NCBI RefSeq assembly: GCF_003243465.1
Contig: NZ_QFQZ01000111.1
Location: 1 to 11,019 of the forward strand
Length of the DNA: 11,019 nt
Source: Caulobacter segnis
GTDB taxonomy: Bacteria; Pseudomonadota; Alphaproteobacteria; Caulobacterales; Caulobacteraceae
Reading direction: 5' to 3'
The notes beneath the pieces were generated by a model, which was not told the origin of the DNA, ran no database searches, and worked only from the letters and a program-made list of their open reading frames with translations. The first letter of the stretch is position 1. Every line of letters begins with the position of its first letter. Made by a program: the position numbers and the translations under genes. Below are positions 5,111-11,019 of the stretch, in pieces.

Positions 5111-6108
5111 CCGCGGCCGCCCTTCGCCTGGAGGCCGGCAAGCTGGCGCCCGGGCTGGTCGCCGGCCTGGCCCTGGCCGTACTCGCCAAGCTGCTGTCGC
5201 AAAGCCTGCATGCGCCCGCGCCGCTGATCGCGGTGGTCCTGGGTATGATGCTGGGGGCGCTTGGCCTGCAAGCTCAACTGGGCGCGGGGCTCGACATCTT
5301 CGCCAAGCCTGGCCTGCGCCTGGGCGTGGCGATGATGGGCGCCCAGATCAGCTGGGCGGAGTTCGCCGCGCTCGGCGGCCCGGCCATCCTGGCCAGCGGC
5401 GTCGTGGTGTTGGGCGGCCTCGCCATCGGCGCGGCGGCGGGCCTTGCCTTGGGCTTGCCCTTCGCCGAAGCCCTGATCGCCGCCGCCGCCTGCTCGATCT
5501 GCGGCGCCTCCGCCGCCCTGGCCGCGTCGCAGGCCGCGCCGGCCAGCCCCGCCAACCAGCGCACGACAGCGCTCGTGATCGTCGGGGTGAACCTGCTCTC
5601 GACCGTCGCGATGCTGGCCTATCCGCCGCTGGCCAACGCCTTGGGCCTGACCGCCCACCAGGCCGGCGTCTTCTTCGGCCTGTCCATCCACGACGTCGCC
5701 CAGGTGGCCGGCGCCGGCGCGTCGGTCTCGCCCGAGACCGCCAGCACCGCGGCCCTGGCCAAGCTCGCCCGCATCGTCTGGCTAGGCCCGGCGGTGGTGC
5801 TGATCGGCCTGATGCTGACCCGCAGCGCAGAAGGCGGGCGCGTTTCCGGCCTGCAGGCGCCGCCGGCATTCGTGCTGGGCTTTGCGGCCCTGGCGGCAGC
5901 GCGCGGCCTGAACCTGATCCCTCCGGCCCTGGTCTCGACCCTGGCGGCCTGCTCAAGCTTCCTGCTGTTGGCGGGCGTGGGCGCGATCTCCGCCAAGCTC
6001 GGGCCCCAGGCCCTGCTCCAGGTCAAGCCGAAGCTGGCGGTGATGCTTGGGACGGTCACGATCGCCGTCGCCGTGCTGGCCTACGCCCTGACGAGAATAT
6101 TCTTCTAA
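5107..6108 (+). CDS. YeiH/UPF0324 (COG2855) putative sulfate/sulfite exporter family protein
   Basis: A 333-residue polytopic inner-membrane protein with about ten hydrophobic segments spread evenly from residue 14 to the C-terminus. Family hallmarks are the SICGASAALA motif (130-139) and SIHDVAQVAGAG (193-204), whose conserved His195 and Asp/Glu lie in a membrane segment, as in E. coli YeiH. The family (PF03601) includes TauZ, proposed to export sulfate in taurine-degrading alphaproteobacteria, but direct transport evidence is limited. Length is normal. The ATG at 5107 overlaps the DUF6356 stop (ATGA), fixing the start. Divergence from a DecR-like, probably cysteine-linked regulator supports a sulfur-related role. 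The last codons (R-I-F-F) contain the palindrome AGAATATTCT, discussed separately. Confidence 0.9.
   Translation: MTAAALRLEAGKLAPGLVAGLALAVLAKLLSQSLHAPAPLIAVVLGMMLGALGLQAQLGAGLDIFAKPGLRLGVAMMGAQISWAEFAALGGPAILASGVVVLGGLAIGAAAGLALGLPFAEALIAAAACSICGASAALAASQAAPASPANQRTTALVIVGVNLLSTVAMLAYPPLANALGLTAHQAGVFFGLSIHDVAQVAGAGASVSPETASTAALAKLARIVWLGPAVVLIGLMLTRSAEGGRVSGLQAPPAFVLGFAALAAARGLNLIPPALVSTLAACSSFLLLAGVGAISAKLGPQALLQVKPKLAVMLGTVTIAVAVLAYALTRIFF
6094..6103. promoter_or_regulatory. Palindrome AGAATATTCT at the yeiH 3' end, possible operator for the permease
   Basis: A perfect 10-bp palindrome within GAGAATATTCTTC, 72 bases before the permease start. It shares the GAGAAT and ATTCT half-sites with the proposed Lrp/AsnC operator at 4751-4765, but with no spacer, so the two are not the same site geometry. 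It encodes the last residues of YeiH, and its AT-richness is unusual here. Evidence for function is weak. Confidence 0.2.
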
Positions 6109-6175
6109 CCAGGGGTTCTTGGCGGAGCACGAAATGAGCTCCATGGTCGCCGAAATGAGTCGGAGGACCCCTCAA

Positions 6176-7600
6176 GTGAGCTTCTGGACGCGCCGAAAGA
6201 GCATCGACACCATCACCGCGGGACACGCGGACAGCCATCAGCTGAAGAAGACCCTAAGCTGGCCCCATCTGGTGGCCCTGGGGGTCGGGGCCATCGTCGG
6301 CACCGGCATCTACACCCTGACCGGCATCGGCGCGGGCCTGGCCGGGCCGGGCGTGATCCTGTCGTTCCTGATCGCCGGCGCGGTCTGCGCCTGCGCGGCG
6401 CTCTGCTACGCCGAGCTTTCGACCCTGATGCCGGCGGCGGGCAGCGCCTACACCTACAGCTACGCGGCCATGGGCGAGCAGGTCGCCTGGTTCGTCGGCT
6501 GGAGCCTGATCCTAGAATACACGCTGGTCTGCGCGGCGGTGGCGGTGGGCTGGTCGGCCCACGCCCATGGCCTGTTCAAGCTGATGGGCTTTCCGGACGC
6601 CTTGCTGGCGGGGCCGCACGCGGGCGGACTGATCAACCTGCCGGCGGTGATCATCTCGATGGCGGTGGCGGGGCTGCTGGCGATCGGCACCCGCGAGAGC
6701 GCCGTGGTCAACATGGTGCTGGTCGCCGTGAAGATCATGGCCCTGATCGTCTTCGTCGTCCTGTGCCTGCCGGCCTTCGACGCCAGCCACTTCACGCCCT
6801 TCATGCCCAACGGCTTCTCGGCCACGCCGGGCCCCGACGGGGTGAAGATCGGGGTGATGGCGGCGGCCAGCCTGATCTTCTTCGCCTTCTACGGTTTCGA
6901 CGCCGTCTCGACCGCCGCCGAGGAGACGAAGAACCCGAAGCGCGACCTGACCATCGGCATCGTCGGCTCGATGGCCGCCTGCACGGCGATCTACATGATC
7001 GTCGCCGCCGTCTCGATCGGCGCCTCGCGCGCCGAGGTGTTCTCAAAGAGCGAGGCGCCGTTGGTCTTTATCCTGGAAAGCCTCAGCCATCCCAAGGTCG
7101 CCCAGCTGGTGGCCCTGGCCGCGGTGATCGCCCTGCCGACCGTGATCCTGGCCTTCATGTACGGCCAGAGCCGGATCTTCTTCGTCATGGCGCGGGACGG
7201 CCTGCTGCCGCGCGCCCTGTCGCGCGTGAACGCCAAGACCGGCACGCCGGTGATGATGACCCTGCTCACGGGCGCCCTGTCGGCCCTGCTGTCGGGCCTG
7301 CTGTCGCTGAAGGACATCGCCGAGCTGGCCAACGCCGGCACGCTGTGGGCCTTCATCGCCGTCGGCGCCTCGGTGATCCTGCTGCGACTGCGCGAGCCCA
7401 ACCGCCCCCGGGTCTTCTCGACGCCGATCTGGCCGGTGGTGGCTCCCGCCGGCATCCTCGGCTGCCTCTACCTGTTCGTCAGCCTGCCGGTGAAGACCCA
7501 GGTCTACTTCGTCTACGCCCACCTGATCGGCGCGGCGATCTATCTGGCCTATGGCGCGCGCAAGAGCGTGCTGGCTCAGCAAGAGAAGGCCGCAGGGTAA
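6176..7600 (+). CDS. APC-family amino acid permease, cationic amino acid transporter (CAT) type
   Basis: A 474-residue, roughly 12-helix proton- or exchange-driven amino acid transporter of the inner membrane. The unwound substrate site of TM1 is seen as GVGAIVGTGIY (36-46). The diagnostic CAT-branch segment FAFYGFDAVSTAAEETKNPKRD lies at about 236-257, and the QSRIFFVMARDGLLP loop at 331-345. I chose GTG 6176, giving an N-terminus (V/M)SFWTRRKSIDTI, because GGAGG lies nine bases upstream. Earlier in-frame starts (TTG 6119, ATG 6134, 6143, 6155) have poorer sites and would add a polar, unconserved leader. It follows yeiH by 67 bases with no terminator, so cotranscription is possible. The substrate is probably a neutral or cationic amino acid, but the sequence alone cannot fix it. 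Confidence 0.9.
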   Translation: MSFWTRRKSIDTITAGHADSHQLKKTLSWPHLVALGVGAIVGTGIYTLTGIGAGLAGPGVILSFLIAGAVCACAALCYAELSTLMPAAGSAYTYSYAAMGEQVAWFVGWSLILEYTLVCAAVAVGWSAHAHGLFKLMGFPDALLAGPHAGGLINLPAVIISMAVAGLLAIGTRESAVVNMVLVAVKIMALIVFVVLCLPAFDASHFTPFMPNGFSATPGPDGVKIGVMAAASLIFFAFYGFDAVSTAAEETKNPKRDLTIGIVGSMAACTAIYMIVAAVSIGASRAEVFSKSEAPLVFILESLSHPKVAQLVALAAVIALPTVILAFMYGQSRIFFVMARDGLLPRALSRVNAKTGTPVMMTLLTGALSALLSGLLSLKDIAELANAGTLWAFIAVGASVILLRLREPNRPRVFSTPIWPVVAPAGILGCLYLFVSLPVKTQVYFVYAHLIGAAIYLAYGARKSVLAQQEKAAG

Positions 7601-7635
7601 GGCTTCCATTCTCGAAGGTCATCGCTACAGTCTCG

Positions 7636-7654
7636 GTCAAAACAAGTGTTTGAC
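7636..7654. promoter_or_regulatory. Dyad GTCAAA-N7-TTTGAC upstream of the acyl-CoA dehydrogenase
   Basis: Perfect six-base arms in a 19-bp dyad, 46 bases before the start codon. The inner part, AAAAC-AAGT-GTTTG, is one base off the PsrA-type box of TetR-family fatty acid regulators ([CG]AAAC-N2-4-GTTT[GC]) at each outer position. A GCTACA (7624-7629) resembling the Caulobacter sigma-73 -10 element lies just upstream, but I find no matching -35. It is a candidate operator for fatty-acid-responsive control. Confidence 0.35.
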
Positions 7655-7659
7655 GCCTT

Positions 7660-7679
7660 CCCTCGCGGTTCGCGAAGGG
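7660..7679 (+). promoter_or_regulatory. Leader hairpin before the acyl-CoA dehydrogenase
   Basis: CCCT-CGCG (7660-7667) pairs with CGCG-a-AGGG (7671-7679) around a GTT loop with one bulged A. It ends nine bases before the GGGAGA ribosome-binding site and has no T run, so it is not a terminator. It could stabilise the 5' end of the mRNA or be an additional protein site. Confidence 0.25.
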
Positions 7680-7700
7680 CCGGACAACGGGAGAAAGCGC

Positions 7701-8849
7701 ATGGCCCTCGACCTGGAGACCCGCGAGCAACTGATCGACACGGTCGCCCGCTTCGTCGCCGAGCGGCTGCGGCCGATCGAGGCCAAGGTCGCCGAGGACG
7801 ACGCCGTGCCCGCCGAGATCATCGAGGAGATGAAGGCGCTGGGCCTGTTCGGCCTCTCGATCCCCGAGGAATACGGCGGCCTTGGCCTGGGCATGGAGGA
7901 CGAGGCGCTGGTGGCCATCGAGCTTGGCCGGGCCTCGCCGGCCTTCCGCTCGGTGTTCGGCACCAATGTCGGCATCGGCAGCCAGGGCCTGGTGATGTTC
8001 GGCGATGACGCCCAGAAGACCAGGTGGCTGCCCGGGGTCGCCTCGGGCGAGGTCATTACGTCCTTCGCCCTGACCGAGCCCGAAGCGGGATCGGACAGCG
8101 GCGCGGTGCAGACCCGCGCCACGCTGGACGGCGACTCCTATGTGCTGAACGGCGCCAAGCGCTACATCACCAATGCGGGCAAGGCTTCGCTGTTCACGGT
8201 GATGGCCCGCACCAATCCCGAATTGAAGGGCGGGGGCGGCGTGTCGGCCTTCCTCGTGCCGCGTGACCTGCCGGGGCTCTCGGTCAGCAAGCCCGAGAAG
8301 AAGATGGGTCAACAGGGCGCCCACATCCACGACGTCACCTTCGACAACGTGCGCGTGCCCGTCGAGAACCGCCTGGGCGCGGAGGGCGAGGGCTTCAAGG
8401 TCGCCATGCAGGTCCTGGATCGCGGCCGCCTGCACATCGCCGCCGTCTGCGTCGGCGTCGCCGAGCGCCTGATCGCCGACTGCGTGGCCTACGCCTCCGA
8501 GCGCAAGCAGTTCGGGCAGCCGATCGCCAACTTCCAGCTGATCCAGGCGATGATCGCCGACAGCAAGACCGAAGCGCTGGCCGCGCGCGCCTTGGTGCTT
8601 GAAACCGCCCGCAAGCGCGACGGTGGCGTGGGGGTCACGCTGGAGGCGGCGGCCAGCAAGCTGTTCGCCTCGGAGATGGTCGGCAAGGTCGCCGACCGCG
8701 CCGTGCAGATCTTCGGTGGCGCCGGCTACGTCGCCGACTACGGGATCGAGCGCCTCTATCGCGACGTGCGGATCTTCCGGATCTATGAGGGCACCAGCCA
8801 GATCCAGCAGCTGATCATCGCCCGCGAAACGCTCAAGCAGGGCGGATGA
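7701..8849 (+). CDS. Acyl-CoA dehydrogenase (FAD-dependent)
   Basis: A 382-residue flavoenzyme that introduces the alpha-beta double bond into an acyl-CoA thioester in the cytoplasm, passing electrons to ETF. Domains are in standard order: N-terminal helical (about 5-115), middle beta domain with the flavin and substrate signature FALTEPEAGSDSGA (122-135), and C-terminal helical domain with ERKQFGQPI (267-275) and QIFGGAGYV (336-344). The catalytic base is E363 in IYEGTSQIQ, the position of Glu376 in medium-chain acyl-CoA dehydrogenase. The ATG at 7701 has a clear GGGAGA site eight bases upstream; the frame stays open further upstream but without a start site. Chain-length or branched-chain preference cannot be assigned safely. 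It lies 100 bases after the permease with its own candidate control elements. Confidence 0.93.
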   Translation: MALDLETREQLIDTVARFVAERLRPIEAKVAEDDAVPAEIIEEMKALGLFGLSIPEEYGGLGLGMEDEALVAIELGRASPAFRSVFGTNVGIGSQGLVMFGDDAQKTRWLPGVASGEVITSFALTEPEAGSDSGAVQTRATLDGDSYVLNGAKRYITNAGKASLFTVMARTNPELKGGGGVSAFLVPRDLPGLSVSKPEKKMGQQGAHIHDVTFDNVRVPVENRLGAEGEGFKVAMQVLDRGRLHIAAVCVGVAERLIADCVAYASERKQFGQPIANFQLIQAMIADSKTEALAARALVLETARKRDGGVGVTLEAAASKLFASEMVGKVADRAVQIFGGAGYVADYGIERLYRDVRIFRIYEGTSQIQQLIIARETLKQGG

Positions 8850-8989
8850 TCGCGCTGGACGCGTGGCGGTTTGTCACAGATGAGGCGCGCTCGGCCTGCG
8901 TCGCGCCGCATCGCGTGGCTGGAATCCCTTCTAATTTAGGGTTTTCGCCCCGGAGCGGGTTTTCGCGCTTTGGCCTTTAGTCTGCGATA

Positions 8990-9008
8990 GCGCGTCAAGC
9001 TGACGCGC
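8990..9008. promoter_or_regulatory. 19-bp perfect dyad upstream of the chemoreceptor gene
   Basis: GCGCGTCAAGCTGACGCGC has eight-base perfect arms and a three-base spacer, so it is either an operator or a very stable hairpin. No T run follows in either direction, which argues against a terminator for the acyl-CoA dehydrogenase. It lies 15 bases upstream of the CtrA-type box, a plausible place for a second regulator. Confidence 0.4.
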
Positions 9009-9023
9009 GTCTGGCGAGTATAT

Positions 9024-9038
9024 TTAAGCCGACATTAA
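9024..9038 (+). promoter_or_regulatory. CtrA-type box TTAA-N7-TTAA
   Basis: TTAA (9024-9027), seven bases GCCGACA, TTAA (9035-9038): an exact match to the full CtrA consensus of Caulobacter and relatives except that the following base is G, not C. It lies 49-63 bases before the chemoreceptor start, where activating CtrA sites overlap the -35 region. CtrA is the master cell-cycle regulator that turns on flagellar and chemotaxis genes in predivisional cells. Confidence 0.65.
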
Positions 9039-9086
9039 GCACGCCGCCGCGAGATTGTCCGTCCACCCAGCAAACGGATGACGGCG

Positions 9087-10703
9087 ATGAGCCACGATTA
9101 CGCGATCAACGAGCGAGTGGCGTTTATGGGGATCGACGACAGGGCGCGTGAAGCCCTGCGCGGTCTGAAGCCTGTTGTCGAGAAGGCGATCGGCCCGGCT
9201 CTGGCGAACTTCTACGCCAAGGTGGAGGCTACGCCCGAGACGCGGAAGTTCTTCAAGGACGACAAGCACATGGCGGCCGCCAGCGGTCGCCAGCAGGCCC
9301 ATTGGGCCGGCATTGTCGAGGCCAAGTTCAGCGAGGATTATGTCCGCGCCGTCCGCACCATTGGCGAAACCCACGCCCGTATCGGGCTTGAGCCCCGCTG
9401 GTACATCGGCGGCTATGCCGTGGTCAGCGACCACCTGATCCGCTCCGTCCTCGAATCGGTCTGGCCCAAGGGCTTCATGAGCAAGGGCGGCGTCGCAGAG
9501 GCCGGCGAGGCGCTCAGCGCCCTGATCAAGGCCGTGCTGCTGGACATGGATTTCGCGATCTCGATCTATCTGGAGACGATCGACAACGAACGCCAGCGGC
9601 TGGAAGCCGAACAGCGCGAAGCCCAGGCGTCCCAGGCCGAGATGGTCGCCGCGCTGGGTGAGGCGCTGGATCGCCTGGCCCAGGGGGACCTGCGCTCGCG
9701 CCTCGACATCGACGTCAAGCCGAACTTCCAGAAGCTCAAGGACGACTTCAACAACGCGGCCAAGCTGCTTGACCAGGCCATGGGCGGGGTCAACGTCGCG
9801 ACGGACGGGATCCGCTCGGGCACCGAGGAGATCAGCATCGCCGCCGACGACCTGGCGCGTCGCACCGAGCAGCAGGCCGCCAGCCTGGAAGAGACGGCCG
9901 CCGCGCTGGACGAGATCACCCAGACCGTCCGCCGCGCCGCCGACGGCGCCAAGCAAGCCCAGGACGTGGTGGCCGGTGCCAAGTCGGAGGCCGAGCGGTC
10001 GGGCGTGGTGGTCGACCAGGCCGTCGCGGCCATGGGCGAGATCGAGACCAGCTCGCGCGAGATCGGCAACATCATCGGGGTGATCGACGAGATCGCCTTC
10101 CAGACCAATCTGCTGGCCCTGAACGCCGGCGTCGAAGCCGCCCGGGCCGGCGAGGCGGGCAAGGGCTTCGCCGTCGTCGCCCAGGAGGTGCGCGCCCTCG
10201 CGCAGCGCTCGGCCGAGGCGGCCAAGGAAATCAAGGCCCTGATCGGCGCCTCGACCAAGCAGGTCGAGGCCGGCGTCGGCCTCGTCGGCCAGACGGGGGA
10301 GGCGCTGAAGGGCATCGTCGGCAAGGTCGCCGAGATCGACGAACTGATTGTCCAGATCTCAGCCTCGTCGCAGGACCAGGCGCGGGGCCTTTCGGAGGTG
10401 AACACGGCCGTCAATCAGATGGACCAGGTCACCCAGCAGAACGCGGCGATGGTCGAGCAGACCACGGCCGCGACCCACTCGCTGAAGACCCAGACCGCCG
10501 AACTGTCCCGGCAGGTGGCGACCTTCTCGATCTCCGGCCGCGCGGCCGCCCAGGCCGCCCAGGCCGCCCCGGCGTCGCAGCCGGCTGCGCCCGCTCCCCG
10601 CTCCACGCCCGCGGCGCGTCCCGCGGTCCGACCCGGCGCCTCGGCTCCCGTATCGCGTGGGGGAGCCGCTGTCGCCCTGAAGGACGAGTGGGAAGAGTTC
10701 TAG
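9087..10703 (+). CDS. Soluble globin-coupled methyl-accepting chemotaxis protein (HemAT-like aerotaxis receptor)
   Basis: A 538-residue cytoplasmic chemoreceptor with no transmembrane segment. Residues about 8-165 are a protoglobin sensor. H96 in GETHARIGL is the predicted proximal heme ligand and Y43 in NFYAKV the distal tyrosine; their 53-residue spacing equals that of B. subtilis HemAT (Y70/H123). A HAMP domain follows (about 185-236, LAQGDLRSRL). Then come the methylation helices and signalling tip, IDEIAFQTNLLALNAGVEAA (333-352), an Ala/Pro/Ser-rich linker (about 485-527) and the C-terminal pentapeptide EWEEF, a likely CheR/CheB tether of the xWxxF type. It probably senses O2 (perhaps NO or redox) and signals to CheA-CheW. 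I chose ATG 9087, with GGA eight bases upstream; ATG 9078 is only three codons earlier and cannot be excluded. A CtrA-type box precedes the gene. Confidence 0.93.
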   Translation: MSHDYAINERVAFMGIDDRAREALRGLKPVVEKAIGPALANFYAKVEATPETRKFFKDDKHMAAASGRQQAHWAGIVEAKFSEDYVRAVRTIGETHARIGLEPRWYIGGYAVVSDHLIRSVLESVWPKGFMSKGGVAEAGEALSALIKAVLLDMDFAISIYLETIDNERQRLEAEQREAQASQAEMVAALGEALDRLAQGDLRSRLDIDVKPNFQKLKDDFNNAAKLLDQAMGGVNVATDGIRSGTEEISIAADDLARRTEQQAASLEETAAALDEITQTVRRAADGAKQAQDVVAGAKSEAERSGVVVDQAVAAMGEIETSSREIGNIIGVIDEIAFQTNLLALNAGVEAARAGEAGKGFAVVAQEVRALAQRSAEAAKEIKALIGASTKQVEAGVGLVGQTGEALKGIVGKVAEIDELIVQISASSQDQARGLSEVNTAVNQMDQVTQQNAAMVEQTTAATHSLKTQTAELSRQVATFSISGRAAAQAAQAAPASQPAAPAPRSTPAARPAVRPGASAPVSRGGAAVALKDEWEEF

Positions 10704-10712
10704 AGCGCTCTA
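10701..10712. repeat. Palindrome TAGAGCGCTCTA at the chemoreceptor stop codon
   Basis: A perfect 12-bp palindrome beginning with the TAG stop. It has no loop, so it is not a hairpin terminator. It could be a protein site or chance. Nothing else in 10713-10843 resembles a gene or a terminator for the chemoreceptor before the strong hairpin at 10844. Confidence 0.25.
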
Positions 10713-10836
10713 CCTGGCGTCCGAGCGGTTCGGCTGCTCTGACGCTTGTCCACGCTCGGAGCGGCGAGCCGTTCTATCGAGAGGTGTTCTCTACAGATGA
10801 TACCGGCGCCTGGCGGTCACGCCTGGAGCGCCTTGC

Positions 10837-10880
10837 AAAAAAGACGCCCCCGCCGAGCGATCGGCGGGGGCGTTCTGTTC
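10837..10880. terminator. Strong bidirectional intrinsic terminator
   Basis: A perfect 13-pair GC-rich stem (10844-10856 with 10861-10873) closed by a GCGA (GNRA) tetraloop. On the minus strand the stem is followed by C and six T residues (complement of 10837-10843), a classic terminator for the TonB-domain gene ending at 10902. On the plus strand it is followed by a looser TTCTGTTCTT run, enough to stop transcripts from the chemoreceptor 140 bases upstream. One hairpin thus serves two convergent genes. Confidence 0.9.
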
Positions 10881-10901
10881 TTCCGGCTTGATGAGCGATG
10901 C

Positions 10902-11019
10902 TTATGCGCCGCCCGGGAAGCGGAAGGGAACCTTGACGGTGCCGGTCTTGGCGCCCATCGGCAGCTTCTCGGCGATGCACATGGCGGCCTTGTCGAAGCC
11001 CTTGCCGGCGGCGCTGTTG
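10902..11019 (-). CDS. 3' end of a TonB C-terminal-domain protein (partial)
   Basis: The last 38 codons of a leftward gene whose start lies beyond the window. The peptide GKGFDKAAMCIAEKLPMG followed by GTVKVPFRFPGGA ends in TAA at 10904-10902. The pattern GFD-x-AA, a helix, then a short strand ending VPFRF matches the end of TonB_C domains, in which the final beta strand has the form G-x-VxVPxxF. Such proteins span the periplasm and energise outer-membrane receptors, or are periplasmic TonB-like proteins of unknown role. Codon use is typical of the window. The family assignment rests on a short stretch and should be treated as probable only. The terminator just downstream confirms this as a true gene end. 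Confidence 0.7.
   Translation of the reverse strand, partial: NSAAGKGFDKAAMCIAEKLPMGAKTGTVKVPFRFPGGA

Noticed and set aside
8948..8963. CCCG-GAG-CGGG followed by TTTT as a terminator of the acyl-CoA dehydrogenase gene
   Set aside because: A four-pair stem is too short for a reliable intrinsic terminator.
9013..9027. TGGCGAGTATATTTA as a sigma-54 promoter for the chemoreceptor
   Set aside because: It lacks the GC dinucleotide of the -12 element at the required spacing; the CtrA box explains the AT-rich patch better.
10688..10891. 67-codon plus-strand frame after the chemoreceptor
   Set aside because: It starts inside the chemoreceptor gene and runs through the bidirectional terminator; no ribosome-binding site or homology that I recognise.

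Overview
The window comes from a GC-rich alphaproteobacterium, most likely Caulobacter or a close relative in the Caulobacteraceae. This rests on strong GC bias at third codon positions, a TTAA-N7-TTAA CtrA-type box upstream of a chemoreceptor, chemoreceptor and small-membrane-protein sequences of Caulobacter style, and a lack of AT-rich acquired DNA. It looks like ordinary chromosome: I see no transposase, integrase, tRNA, rRNA or CRISPR array.

Layout. Positions 1-318 hold no convincing gene but carry a pair of head-to-head GC-rich hairpins that look like a REP doublet (REPIN). Next, on the minus strand, an LpxH-like metallophosphoesterase (1410-2240) and a GT4 glycosyltransferase (319-1410) are translationally coupled through TGATG. 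A divergent 273-bp region leads to a TetR-family regulator (2514-3143, +). This converges, with a 4-bp gap, on a Cupin_8/JmjC-like putative 2-oxoglutarate oxygenase (3148-4143, -). Upstream of the oxygenase on the same strand is an Lrp/AsnC regulator of the DecR/CyuR (YbaO) type (4263-4730, -). Divergent from it, on the plus strand, are a DUF6356 small membrane protein (4853-5110) and a YeiH/UPF0324 exporter-like protein (5107-6108), joined by ATGA. They are followed by a CAT-type APC amino acid permease (6176-7600), an acyl-CoA dehydrogenase (7701-8849) and a cytoplasmic globin-coupled chemoreceptor (9087-10703). A strong bidirectional terminator (10844-10873) separates the chemoreceptor from the 3' end of a TonB-C-terminal-domain gene entering from the right on the minus strand.

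How the parts may work together. The most coherent module is the Lrp/AsnC regulator facing the DUF6356-yeiH pair. DecR-like regulators in E. coli respond to cysteine, and UPF0324 proteins are proposed sulfur oxyanion exporters. A perfect 15-bp dyad (GAGAATGGAATTCTC) lies in the shared intergenic region. This suggests a cysteine or sulfur overflow circuit, possibly extending to the amino acid permease downstream. The chemoreceptor is predicted to sense O2 through heme (Y43/H96) and to be placed under cell-cycle control by CtrA. The TetR gene appears autoregulated, and the acyl-CoA dehydrogenase has a fatty-acid-regulator-like dyad in its leader. All regulatory links are inferences from sequence; none is demonstrated here.
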